64,000 bases of DNA from positions 124,001 to 188,000 of the forward strand of contig JAFEMH010002326.1 of the NCBI GenBank assembly GCA_022495995.1, read 5' to 3'. Below, piece by piece: positions 20,770-31,416 of the stretch. A program made the translations under genes and the position numbers. Below the pieces are notes generated by a model, which saw only the letters and a list, made by a program, of their open reading frames with translations, did not search any database and was not told where the DNA came from. The DNA is from Adenophora triphylla var. japonica (Eukaryota; Streptophyta; Magnoliopsida; Asterales; Campanulaceae). Within the stretch, counting starts at the first letter, position 1; the number at the start of each line of letters is the position of its first letter.

Positions 20770-22374
20770 ATGGCAGATTTGACAGAAAACAATAGTGGTT
20801 TGGGTAACCCGATGACTAGGGAAGAAGAGCTAGCCTTAGCCTTAGAAAACAGTCGTAAGGTCCATGAAGAACAGCAAGCCATGCTTATCGATGCACTTCG
20901 TCATCATGGGGTTCAAATAGTGGTCGAAGCCAATGGTTCCTTGGTCATGGTAGAAGATGAGACTCCAGAAGCAGCAATCTCAGCTCCTCCAGCCTATAAC
21001 CAATGCCCTCCTCCATCCACATATGATCCCTTACCGAGGACTACCCCTTTTCACTCCTTTCCAACATCGCAGGCCATCAGGGCTCTAACACCCTCGCCTC
21101 CTAAGATAAGACCCAGCTTCGTTCCCTACCAACAGAGAACAAATGCCACGGCTACCATAGTCACTCAGTCTCCACATTATCCCCTAGGACTCACTCCCTC
21201 TCCTCAGTATGAACCAAATCCTCTGATTCCAAAACTCCAGTATTAACCTGACCTTTCCAACTCTGTCAATGCTTTTGAATTTGCCTCTCTCCCAAACAGT
21301 GACAGCGAAGAGTCAGTCGGAAATGAGAATAGGAATGGATGGATTTACAGTGATGATGACAGCTCGGTAGAAGGAATGAACATGGAGCCAATGGAAGTGA
21401 AACCCGGAGGACCAGATAGGGTAGAAAATCACAGGCCTGAAAAGGAGTACTGTATTACCTCAAAGTGTGGCTGTCACCTTTGCAAGGGCTCGGAAGAGAA
21501 AATGGATACAAGAACAGACGAGGTAGGATATGAATTCAACATCTTAGAATTCTATACTCCTTACAAAGACTTGGTTGGTGAATGAAGAAACTTGATCGAA
21601 GCTTTAGCTGAAAAAGGGAAGTGGGCTCCACCCGCTGATCTAGAACATGTAAGCGTCATTGAGATTGAACCTCCATCAGGAAGAGTGGACTCCATTGCGG
21701 TGTTAAGGGTCACCCCTGAGACTTTGTCCGAGAAAGAATGTATGGAAGCCCTAGAAAGGGTCTTAAAGTTTGAAGCGACCCCGGTCCCCTTCCTATCTTA
21801 CAACGACAGTGATATCTTCTTGGTAATCCCTAAGTCAGGGGAAGAGTCCAGAATACCGCTTATACGGCGCCAAGTATCTCGACCTTCTTTTGCCATCATT
21901 GGTCATTAGAGTCAGGACGAAAGTTCCAACAGAAGTTGTTGTAGTGAGACCAAGGAAGACACAGTTGAAATGCCAGAAGGAACGGTGGAAGAGTGGTTAG
22001 CCCAAAAGCCAAATAGCCCAGAAAACCCTCTCGTGAGTAAAGAACAGGAACCTGCCACAAGGTTCGACCCCACAGAAATCCTTATCGATGATGGAATCTC
22101 CCACTTCAGGAAGTGTTTGGCCAATGTCAAAGATGCCGTCAGAAGGTTGACCTCGAGGGAAAGAAGGGATATGTTTGACAGTGATGAGGAATGTGACCCT
22201 GCTTTGTTGAAAAAGTTGCTATGGCAAGATGAGGAAGCCACTAGCAAGCCTCCAAACCCTGGGAACGATAATTCCTGTTGCATGTTAACCCTGAAAATCC
22301 TGAATGAAACTGTCAAGGCTTTGAGTGAGGAAGAAGAAACTGAAATCAGCCAGTTGCTATGCCAATGGGGAAGT
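20770..22374 (+). pseudogene. Tat gag-like region without a recognisable capsid domain
   Basis: Starts at ATG 20770 (MADLTENNSGLGNPMTREEE), a charged, probably helical N-terminus (EEELALALENSRKVHEEQQ), then a proline-rich region, then an acidic stretch, a CGCHLCKG cysteine cluster (about 21470) and further acidic segments. The frame is continuous to the protease but carries in-frame stops at 21244, 21583, 21907 and 22375; there is no frameshift. Element I has the same organisation. I cannot find the capsid segment usual in Ogre/Tat gag, nor a CCHC knuckle. It may be a shortened gag complemented in trans, or an unfamiliar structural protein. Confidence 0.65.
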
Positions 22375-22380
22375 TAGAAT

Positions 22381-23507
22381 TTGGAAAAAGCCAGGAAGCC
22401 TGTAAACTGGGATCAGATTCGAGAAGTTGCCTATACCTCCGGTAGTGCTATGAATCAAATTAATCAGCAGAGTTGGCCATATGCCAGCAAAAGCCCGCCT
22501 TTAACCCTGAAAGAGCTGAAGGAATCTTCTGATAGGACTAATGACTCGGGGAAGTCTAACGTCAATGTGATGACTCAGTCTGGACAGATGAGTGTGGAAC
22601 AGCCTAAAAGTGACAAAAGAAATGCCGTCTCCGAACCAAAGACAGACAAAAGACCTCACAAGCCAGAAGCAGAAAAGCCAGACTCCGAGAAGGAAGACCC
22701 AGTGTTGACTCAGTTGAAGTGTACTCAAGCCAATATTTCCCTGTGGTCCCTGTTAACCTCCTCATACCCTCACAAGTTGAAGCTAGAAGAAAGTTTGGCC
22801 AAGACTATGGTGCCCATAGATGTCACTCCAGATGAGGTCGTCCAAATGATTGGAAGTATCCACTATGGAAATATCATCACTTTCACTGACCTGGACCTGC
22901 CGAAGTATGGAGCCAGTCATAATGAGCCCCTTTACATCACAGTCCAGTTGAAAGAACGCCGGTTACCAAGGGTGTTAGTCGATGGAGGGTCTGTAATGAA
23001 TGTCCTGCCAGCAAAAATAATGGATTTGTTGGATTTGAAGCCTACAGACCTGAAGCCTTCCAGTCAAACTATTAAGGCCTACAATTCCACTGCTTGGTCA
23101 GTTTTAGGGATTGCAACTCTAAAATTGTGGTTCGGAAAAAAGGTCATGGATGTGGACTTCCAAGTGATTGACATCCCCATTTCATTCACCGCTTTACTGG
23201 GACGACCCTGGATCCACCAGATAAATGGGGTAGCCTCTACTTTGCACCAATGCGTCAAGATTCAGTCAAGTGATGGGACTATCACTACTATCTATGGAGA
23301 CAGTGTCACTGTGGAAGGAACCAGCACGGGAGGTATCCCAATACTGGAGATCAAACATGATGACGAAGGGCTTGCCTTGACCGGATTCTCTGTAGCCTCC
23401 TCTAAAGCGCAAGTGTGTTGCACGGACCTCACTGCTACCTTTGATAAAATACCTCCTGCCATGCGAATGATGAGAAAGATGGGTTATCTTCCGGGGCTTA
23501 GACTAGG
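22381..23507 (+). pseudogene. Aspartic protease of element D, truncated by F
   Basis: Same frame as the gag region. After a lysine- and glutamate-rich linker, the protease core shows VLVDGGS (catalytic Asp codon at 22981-22983) and ALLGRPWIHQ about 80 residues later, with a conserved STLHQCVK segment after it. The frame runs on to MMRKMGYLPGLRLG, the start of the spacer that normally leads to RT, and is cut at 23507 by the LTR of element F. It would mature gag-pol. The only break within 1.1 kb is the LTR insertion; the stop at 22375-22377 lies just upstream. Confidence 0.8.
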
Positions 23508-24859
23508 TGTGATGATGTGCCGCCGCGATTTTTCTTTTTTTTTGAAAATCAACAAAACGGGATTCGCCACGCCATTTTTATTTTAAGGGCCAAAACTTTG
23601 AAAAATGCCCGAGATTAGAGATTTGGGTTCGGAGGTCACGTTACACTCCGGGAAGAACGTTAGGGTTCACCCGGAATGCCTCGTAAAATGAGTCTTCCTA
23701 ATTTGAAACCATTTGTATGTGTGTGTGTGTGTGTTTTGGTTAAAATAAATGTAAAATGAGAAAACTAAAAATTGAGGACTATTTTTAAGACATTAAACAA
23801 GTCCCATGATTTTTGTTATGATTTTAGGGTTGAATTTTGGTACTCAAAAGACTCCTTGAAGTTGAAAATCAATTCTGCCAGAATGAAAAAGGCAGTGGAC
23901 ACTTGATTTTGAAATGGATTTAAGGGTTTTAAAACTTCAGAATCTGAGGAAAGTCAGAGAATGAAAGTTGTTCAAAACATATTAAATAAGGTGAATTCAA
24001 AAGATTTTTATGATTGGGGATGATTTGGGGGACCAAAACCTTCTGGAAATCACAGATGTGAAATCTGGACTTCCAGATACTGATAAACTGACCTTTGGAA
24101 AATAATTTGAAAAAGGGAGTTATACTCACGCAAAAAATAAAGTAAAAATATTTCTGGAATCCTATGGATGTTGGATACAAAAAGTATTTTGTAGTCAACA
24201 CCAAATTCCAATTTTTTCTGTGTCCAAAAAATTAGACAATGGACAGAGGTCTTAGAGAAAGGCTACTGGACAGCAACATTCTCAAGAAGAAAATTGTGAT
24301 TTTAAAGGGGGTTTGCATCCATGCTTTGTCCCCATTTACTTAGGCTTTGATTAGTGATCACTAAACATTTTAGTGGTGATCTACTATATCAAGCCATCCT
24401 TAGGGTGTTTAGTGAGTGAAATTTGGGAAAATGATTAAGAAAAAGGTGGCAATTCAAGGGAATTCCCACTGTTTTCTACAATATTTTCGCCAAGGTGCTG
24501 TGAGTGAGTTGTTGTTCCTTGTTTTTCTGAGACTGAGGGGCTCAATTTATAGGCCTCTGAAATTTACATTTGTATCCGCGCGGAGGGTTCCTGCAGCGTG
24601 CACTGTTCATTTAATGCAGCTGCAGGCTTTGGACCAAAGGAATATTTTTCAAAAATTCAAACAGCTGCTGTTTTACAGCCTACCCATTTCGGGTTTTTAT
24701 CTTTTTTGAGATTCTTTTCTTGGTTTAACTTTAAATAGCAATGCCTAATTTACCCTTGCTTTGTTAGAAAAGTTAGGAATTGTTAGAAATGTTAGGAATG
24801 TTAGGGCTTTCGTTAATTTTCTAACGAAAATACTAACAACTCAAATTGGAGCACTTACA
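23508..24859 (-). repeat. 3' LTR of element F
   Basis: Minus strand begins TGTAAGTGCTCCAATTTG at 24859 and ends ..CACATCATCACA at 23508; 1352 bp. A different LTR family from B/D/I, but the element interior is related. Matched by the fragment 58048-58356. Contains a (TG)n run near 23710-23734. The left flank 23503-23507 is CTAGG. Confidence 0.8.
24544..24585 (-). promoter_or_regulatory. Element F LTR promoter: ATCCGCGCGGA palindrome and TATA box
   Basis: TATAAATT (minus) at 24544-24551 and the near-perfect palindrome ATCCGCGCGGAG at 24574-24585, 22 bp upstream in transcription. The fragment at 58067-58078 has the perfect form ATCCGCGCGGAT. Confidence 0.65.
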
Positions 24860-25992
24860 GTAGCCCCTCGGCGACGGCGCTTTCGAAGGAAGCGGGGTCA
24901 TCGATAAGAGTAAGGCTCCATATTTGACAAAGGGGTGACCGAAGTGGTCGAGTGGCTGAACCTAGTGATAGGCTACCTACGTATCCCGAATGGGAATCAA
25001 GCTGGTCGTAGTTCAGGTCTTCCGATGTTGACCCTAGAGTGACTGTTTTGGGATGTCAACCTGGTGAGCGAGTTCTGCAGTCGGTTGCTGAAAGAAACTC
25101 TGCTGGGGATAGGATATGACCATTTTGGTTTGATGGGTGGAGTTGTATATCCGCACTGCTGGGGAAAGGAATGACCATTTTGGTCTGATGGCTGAACCTA
25201 ATGATAGGCTACCTACATATCCTTAAGAGAAATTAAGCCAGTCGTAGTTCGGGTCTTTGATGTTGACCCTAGAATGACTATTTTGAGGCGTCAACCTGGT
25301 AATGATGGCATTTTAGGTGCCTCGGACCTTGATGATGGCGTTTTAGGTGCCTCGAACCTTGATGATAGCGTTTTAGGTGCCTCGAACCTTGATGATGGCA
25401 TTTTAGGTGCCTCAGACCTTGCTGATGATGGCGTTTTAGGTGCCTCGAACCTTGATGATAGCGTTTTAGGTGCCTCGGACCTTGATGATGGCGTTTTAGG
25501 TGCCTCAAACCTTAATGATGATGGCGTTTTAGGTGCCTTGAACCTTAATGATGGCGTTTTAGGTGCCTCAAACCTTAAAGATTTGGGATTGATGGTCCTT
25601 TGGTAGACTTCATTTGAAGGGATCGGTCTTACGTTTGCTGCCGGGAAGGGGATGACCGTTTTGGTCGAGTGGCTGGACCTATGGTAGGCTACCTACGTAT
25701 CCTTAAGAGGAATCAAGCCAATCGTAGTTCGAAAGCTGCTGGGAACGGGTTTCCGTTAACTTTCGTTGGAGAAATCGGACTTACATTTTACTGCCGTTGA
25801 TGATAGTGAGGAAAGAAACGGGATTCCGTTATCTTTTGTTGATGAAATCGGACTTACGTTTTACTGCCGTGAAGTTCTTTTGGAAGGGGACTAACCTAGG
25901 TAGACTTTGGTTGTCCTCCGTTAAGTTTAGGACTAAACTGCAGAGTCCTGGAATTTTAAAGGGAAAAATAGTCTTTTTGGCCCTTCAATTCC
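24860..25992 (-). other. 3' UTR of element F with three conserved hairpin motifs
   Basis: Non-coding. The motif GGCTACCTACGTATCC .. CGTAGTTC (plus text) occurs at 24971-25014, 25207-25250 and 25687-25730. In element sense the outer arms CUACG/CGUAG pair, with an inner short stem (UCCC/GGGA, or UCCU/AGGA in the third copy). The same motif recurs at 40596 and 40858 in element I. Next to the LTR, the minus strand reads GCCGAGGGGCTAC, a weak polypurine tract. Also holds the 30-bp array at 25301-25576. Confidence 0.6.
25301..25576. repeat. 30/33-bp tandem array, nine units
   Basis: Consensus starts GATGATGGCGTTTTAGGTGCC and ends in ACCTT. Seven units are 30 bp and two are 33 bp with an extra GAT. 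All length changes are multiples of three, so the plus frame stays open and encodes the decapeptide DDGVLGASNL repeated; the minus strand is open too for most of the array. This is probably a 3' UTR satellite of the element rather than a gene. Confidence 0.9.
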
Positions 25993-26004
25993 ATCCGCAC
26001 GGAT
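25993..26004 (+). promoter_or_regulatory. Palindrome upstream of the antisense PMD gene of F
   Basis: ATCCGCACGGAT, one step from the ATCCGCGCGGAT of the F LTR, 154 bp upstream of the PMD start codon. No clear TATA box is seen after it. Confidence 0.5.
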
Positions 26005-26157
26005 TAGAACGAAGTCCAGACAGGTTTTGAAAAGAGGGCCGTCGCCCTTCTCCTTCTTCCTCACCATTTTTCCAGTTTTCACGAGAGGAGAGAGAGAAAC
26101 CGCCATTTTCGCCCAAGAAGCTTCAAAATCCTTCCGTTTTCTTTGATTTTTCGAGCA

Positions 26158-28865
26158 ATGGAATACGGGGGAGTTGCCATTCAAGGCCAAGGACGCGGCC
26201 CGGTTGCGGAGAGGCAATTAGATCTCGTAAGAATGAGGAGGCATTACTCACTTTCGCAATCGATTGCGGAGGAGCCATATCCCGATGCGTGGCAACATTG
26301 GTCCACTGATCCGAGTCTTCGCACAGTATACTTCGAATTTCTTCATTTCTTTTGTCGATTTTTTGTTTGAAATTGATTTTTGTGATTTTTTCTTTTTTTG
26401 AAAATTTCGAAAGTAGATGTTCTTGGGCTTGAAATTCGATTTTGATGATTTGCATGTTGTAATGAGTATATGGGTATCCCAAATATGCATTTTGTTTGAA
26501 AAAATGGGCATTTTGCGTTTTTTTTTTTGAAATATGAGATGATGAAAATTTTCCCGAATCCGGGACGAACCTTGTATGTAGGATTTTTGCAATGTTGATG
26601 TGAATGATATGAATGATATGAATGCATGCTTTTTTTTTTTTTTTGTAAAAAATATGATTTTTTTTTTTGAAAGATGGGACGGATTTTTGGCTTCCGTTGA
26701 TTGAATGCGAATGTGGGAAATTGTTTATGCATGTTATTTTATGAAAAATGGGACGGAGTTTAGCTTCCGTTGACTCAATGTTATTGACATGTCTCTTTAT
26801 GCATGCATGAATGATGAATGGTGATTGTTAAAAAATCTTTTCTTTTGTGCGAGAAAAATGGGGCTGAGTCCATTATATGCCGTTATGCTGCCGATTTTTT
26901 TTTTCAAAACTTTATGTCTATGATGCATATGTATGCTTTTAAATGCAATTTTTTCTCTTTTTTTTTTTTTTGACATTTTTGTTTTTCTTTCAATTGCAGG
27001 GTGGAGATCGTTTTGTGACGGAGCAGCTGAATAAGCTGAAGACTCGGGGATCAGTGGAGGCCGTGATCGGCCTGTGGGATCGGCTTCCAGTCTTGGGCAG
27101 AGGAGGTTTGATGAGTCCGAGACAGATCGTTATCGAGACCGGGTTGTATGAGTTCATCGAGTGTCTGAGGGGGTTGCTCAAGTTTCCCAAGAGTAAGGGC
27201 CTGATTTTCGCTTTGGCGCAGCACTGGTGGGACGTGACCCACACATTCCATTTTTTCTGGGGCGAGGCTACGGTCACACCTTCTGATTATGCTGCGATCA
27301 CGGGCCTGTCCTTTAAGGGACGCAACATTGAGTGGAGAGATGGGTACAGTGATCGGGAGCTGCAGGATCTTCTAGGCTTTACCCCCATTCCCAAAAAGGG
27401 GATGGGGATGGAGTATGCTGTGGTCCACGGGAAGATCGTGGAGAGTATTGAGAATTATGAGGCTGGGGATGAGAGAGTGGCTGCGGTGCAGATTGCCAGG
27501 GCTTTTCTGTGGTTCGCTTTTTCGAGCACACTTTTTGGACACGCCGAGGGGACGGCGATATTTGCCCTGCTGCAGACGTTGACTGATGTGGAGATGGCTG
27601 GAGAGGTATCTTGGGGGGAGGCCGGGCTGGCAGAGCTATACTTTGCTCTAGATAGGTACAGTCGGAAGGCTGTGAGCTCCCTGACGTGCTTTGAGTTCCC
27701 TCTGGAGGTATAAGATTTTGCTTTCTCTTTTCTTTAAGCACGCATTGTTTCTTTCCGCACTTAATTGATGTGATCTTTACCTTTAGCAGGTATGGGCTCT
27801 GGAGTTCTTTCATGTCACGATGTGGCGACAGCCGGCGGAGCACATCGGGGCATATCCGGCTATGCTCTCCTGGACCAAGCATGCTCGGGAGAAGATAGGT
27901 TCCAGGGGGCACACGACCCTCAAGTACAGGGATTGCCTGCCCTTGGTGAGAGCAGAGACGGATGAGGGGATGAGGTTCTACCCCTGGGGACGCTTCGACG
28001 TGGAGCAGCTGAAGGGTGCGGAGAGGTGGACCGTGACGCGGAGGATTTTGAGGGGTTTGACCTGTGATGCGTATTATCTGGGAGAGAGGGTGACGCGCCA
28101 ACATGGCGAAGGTGTGCCTTTGATGGCGCCGATGGAGCCTCCTACTGATATGATGCATCCGACTGAGAGCTCGGAGACTTGGGGTGACTATCGAGGTGGC
28201 GTGCACTTCTCGAGGTTTGTGGCGATCGAGGATTATTCGCGATTTGTTTTGAGGAGGCTGAGGATGCCCCAGGTGCTTGAGAGAGAGGGGGAGGGGGTTG
28301 TGCGATACCCTCGATCGGACTTTTCGTATGTCCAGGATGGGGTCAGGTTGAGAGTTCAGATCCCTATCCCTGATCGGGTTCCACGAGCTTTCCGGCCTCG
28401 TCCGGATATGAAGGTATGGCTTTTTACTTCTTCTGTCTCTTCTTCTTTTCTTTCGTTTCATCATTTTTCGCATCAATTATTTCTGACACTTTTTTTTCCG
28501 TGCAGTTCTCGTCCGTGGATGTGGAGAAGCTGACGAAGCAGGTGATTGGGGCCAAGAGGTTCCTTAGGAGGATGGTTGCTTGTGGGGCTGCTCAGGGCAG
28601 AGCGAGACATGCACAGCCGGCGCCTGTAGAGCGGGAGACTTCCCCTATTCCTTCGGAGCATTCTACCGAGACTCCTCTTTCTCCTCTCATAGATCCCGGC
28701 ATGGAGCTGCCTCCGGACCACGTCATTCTCGGGGATTTGCATGGACAGGGGCATGTTTGGCACCATGGTGGGTCTTCTTCGCATGTCCAGGGATCCGACG
28801 CGTTCACGTTCGGATATGACTTCTTTGCGGACCTCGGGTTGCCTTATCGTGGCGTCTTAGGTTGA
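26158..28865 (+). CDS. Plant mobile domain (PMD, aminotransferase-like) protein with three introns, antisense to element F
   Basis: Predicted exons 26158-26325, 27000-27707, 27790-28413 and 28506-28865, all with GT..AG introns in phase 0, giving about 620 residues. Exon 1 is Arg-rich. The PMD core is in exons 2-3: HWWDVTHTFHF with FFWGEATVTPSDY at about residues 131-152, and VWALEFFHVTMWRQP at the start of exon 3, the usual tryptophan-rich PMD signature. The C-terminus is proline-rich; a further acidic tail (28861-28995, ending in DSD) is readable in another frame, so a one-base indel or a fourth intron lies near 28855. PMD is found in host MAIN-like proteins and in several transposons; its role is unknown. 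Introns survive because the gene is antisense to the retroelement RNA. Confidence 0.75.
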
Positions 28866-29301
28866 TCCAGGCGAGCCTCTCTCTGGAGACGAGGATGACG
28901 ATTCCGAGCCCGAGATATTCATGACTACTGAGGAGGCGGGCCCAAGTCGCAAGAGGGACCGGGGGAAAGCGCCAGCCACTGAGGATTCTGACTGATGAAT
29001 TTTGGTTGATTCTGGGACTGTACTTATCTCGACAGATATAGTTTATTATTATTTTTTTATGCACACTTTTTTTTGTTTTTCCTCTTTTTTTTGGAATGTA
29101 ATAATCTAGGATTACTGTTATTTATTATTTTTTTTATCTATTATGAATGCAATGTTGCATGAGCCCTGGTTTTTTGGCAAGGGTGTGAAGGTTTTGAGCT
29201 GTGAACTGTTTGGACAGGCTTTGCACAGGTTTCGAGCGAAATATTCCTCCGTGGTGCAGCAGTTTGAACTGCTGCAGATTTTTTTTGATGGTGACAATTG
29301 T

Positions 29302-29346
29302 ATCCGCGCGGATGAGACAGGAATCTGACACTGTCATTTAATTTTT
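29302..29346 (+). promoter_or_regulatory. Palindrome and weak TATA-like region before the DUF7745-like gene of F
   Basis: ATCCGCGCGGAT at 29302-29313, perfect palindrome, followed about 25 bp later by CATTTAATTTTT. The start codon is at 29439. The palindrome is the same as in the F-family LTR (58067-58078). The surrounding gap 28996-29438 otherwise holds T-rich sequence and no gene. Confidence 0.55.
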
Positions 29347-29438
29347 GCTTCAGATCTGGTTTTCCCCTCTTTTAATTCAAACACCTTCTTCAACTGCCCA
29401 TTCAAACAGCCATTTTCGGGGAGAAGGAGAGAAAATCC

Positions 29439-30953
29439 ATGGAGAAAATTGTGAGCATGAGAAATCCATCCAAATTGTCCCAAGAATCTCAAATTTCTTT
29501 CTTCAACAAGTTCAAGGAATGGTCCCGGGAGATTATGCACGAGAGGAGGTCATTCTTTGAAGAAAGGTACAAGATACGATGCTTGTGGTCTCTCAAAGAA
29601 TTGGTTCCGGATTATGATCTTTTGAGGGCTTCTTCTTCATTTTGGGATACTAGAAGGCATGTCTTTTGCTTTTCTTATAATGAAATGGTCCCGACTGTTG
29701 AAGAATTTTGGGCTTTGCTTGGTGGTCCCGAGGTGGAGGAGATTGCGATTCCTTTACCCGGAGGAGCTTCTTTTGTTGACAAGTTGTGCAACCTTCTTCA
29801 TCTTTCTCCGGAGGAAGCACAAGGTATGATCCGTGGTCCTGATCATTTTGACATTTCTGGTCTTCCTGATAGATTTAGGGGCTTAGGCTTGATTGATGAT
29901 GCCTATTGGGATGCTTTTGCACTCTGCATGTTTGGTACCTTGTTTATGGTTTACTCTTTCGGGATTTGTCATCGTGCTCTGTTGGATGTGGTTGTGCATT
30001 ACCGTTAGGGACGGGATATTGTGCCCTTGATCCTGGGAGAGACCCTTCAAGCTCTTGACAGGTTGGCTACCGGGAGGCGGTATATGCACGGGGGCAGCCC
30101 GTTTCTTTTGACTATGTGGCTGATGGAGCGCCTGGGGGTTCTTCGCGAAACTTCTGATGCAGTCAAACCTTGGACTTTTGCCAGGAGAGGGGTTACTGTG
30201 GACCTCGATGATCAGGGTTCATGGGAGCATTGGATGGCTTGCCGCCAGACTGCGGATATCAGATGGTTGGTACCTCATTGGCGGGTAGAGACTCGGAGAG
30301 TGCTTCAGGATGGTTCCCATGTGATTATGCTTCCGGGGCTTTCTCAGTCCAGTTTCTATATTCCAGCTCTGGTTCAGCGGCAGTTTGGCTTGGAGTAGAC
30401 TCCTTTGGAGGATTTTAAGGATATAGCTACCAGGGTGGTGGCTTCTGCTTTGATGGATGATCCTTCAGTATTCCCATTTATTTCCCGAGCATGGAGGTAT
30501 GACGTCTTTCCTCCTAGGGTTATCCTCAGGCGTCCGGGGCATGTATTTCTGACCACTTGGTACTTGGATTGGTACGAGAGGCGCTTGGGGGAGACTCAGG
30601 TGGCTATTTTGAGACGGCGTGAGGCCATTATTGGTGTGGAAGACATGACAGTTTTTGAGAGGAGGAGGGCTGAGGCGAGGGCCAACCCTCATGATAGGAG
30701 CGGAGATACCGTGACGGACTACGAGTCTTATGTCAAGAGACAGGAGGGGCGGATTCCTATGTTACCGGCTCGACTACAGGAGATGAGAGACGAGGCTAGG
30801 GCTACTAAGGCCCTGACAGACGCTGGTTTGATAGATCCCATCCCTACACCAGAGCTTGGTAGGAGGAAGACTGACATTTTTCCCGTGCAGTGGAAGAAGA
30901 CCCGAAGAGGAGGAAAGAAGAGGGGAGAAGCCGGTACGAGTGGCTTGGAGTGA
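29439..30953 (+). pseudogene. DUF7745-like extra ORF, antisense to element F, two in-frame TAG stops
   Basis: Single reading frame of 504 codons starting MEKIVSMRNPSKLS, interrupted by TAG at 30006-30008 and 30396-30398. N-terminal half: CLWSLKELVPDYDLLRASS, FCFSYNEMVPTVEEFWALLG, then a hydrophobic segment with ALCMFGTLFMVYSFG. The C-terminal half has WYLDWYERRLGETQ, an Arg-rich helix and a basic tail (KKTRRGGKKRG), perhaps nuclear or nucleic-acid-binding. The homolog in H has Q at the second stop, consistent with CAG-to-TAG change; readthrough is possible but not shown. The family name is from memory; function is unknown. It follows PMD on the same strand. Confidence 0.7.
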
Positions 30954-31196
30954 CCTTGAGGTTTCCGAGTATCCCTTTCTTGTCGTAGCAGACACATTAG
31001 TTATTATGTATTTTAGTTTCTTTTAGCAGGTTGTAATTCGTAGGAGTGAACCGAGCTTAGACTCATCAAAAAGTTTTTAACTGTAATGAATATGCGACTT
31101 GCTTCAGAGTTTTTCGAAACGCCTTCGTGGCTTGATCAATGTATTGATAACAAAGTATGACTTTTATTCGTGTTTTAGACCGAACCATTTCCGTCT
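30954..31196 (+). other. 3' flank of the antisense gene module in F
   Basis: Conserved words GCAGACACATTA and TTTTTAACTGTAATGA shared with 13738-13900, 47110-47290 and the reverse of 59820-59935. Probably the 3' UTR and end of the antisense transcript. Confidence 0.5.
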
Positions 31197-31239
31197 GCCT
31201 ACGTTCCCTTGGACTAAAGGGCTCAGGTCTCTGTAGTTC
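31197..31239 (-). other. Conserved hairpin motif between integrase and antisense genes of F
   Basis: In element sense: GAACTAC .. CCCTT-TAGTCC-AAGGG .. CGTAGGC. Outer stem CUAC/GUAG and a perfect 5-bp inner stem. Followed to 31416 by T-rich sequence with no gene. Confidence 0.65.
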
Positions 31240-31416
31240 GACCCAGTTAATTTCTTTTTGTTGGTTTTTTTTTTTTTTTTTTTTTTTGTGTATTTTTTGT
31301 GTTTTTTTTTTGGTGCAACCCTGTTTTTTACCTAAGCCGCCCTTTTCGGGTTTTCAACCTAGTTGGGTAATACTCTTTTGGCACTCTCTCTTTTTTTTTT
31401 TTTTTGACTCAGTGTT

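Larger units (their letters stand above)
17290..23507 (+). mobile_element. Element D: plus-strand Tat-lineage element, 5' part
   Basis: LTR (17290-19127), PBS, a 1.6-kb leader and one gag-protease frame up to 23507, where the 3' LTR of F interrupts it. A plus-strand spacer fragment (38300-38850) and an integrase half-element (58357-62279) lie further right and may be its continuation, but RT and RNase H of D are nowhere in the window and the right-hand pieces have more C-ending codons, so the link is uncertain. Confidence 0.8.

Noticed and set aside
23709..23734. (TG)n microsatellite
   Set aside because: Ordinary simple repeat inside an LTR; similar ones at 63380 and 63812.
27379..28476. 365-codon minus-strand frame opposite the PMD exons
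   Set aside because: Antisense shadow of PMD coding exons, crossing the introns, without domain resemblance.
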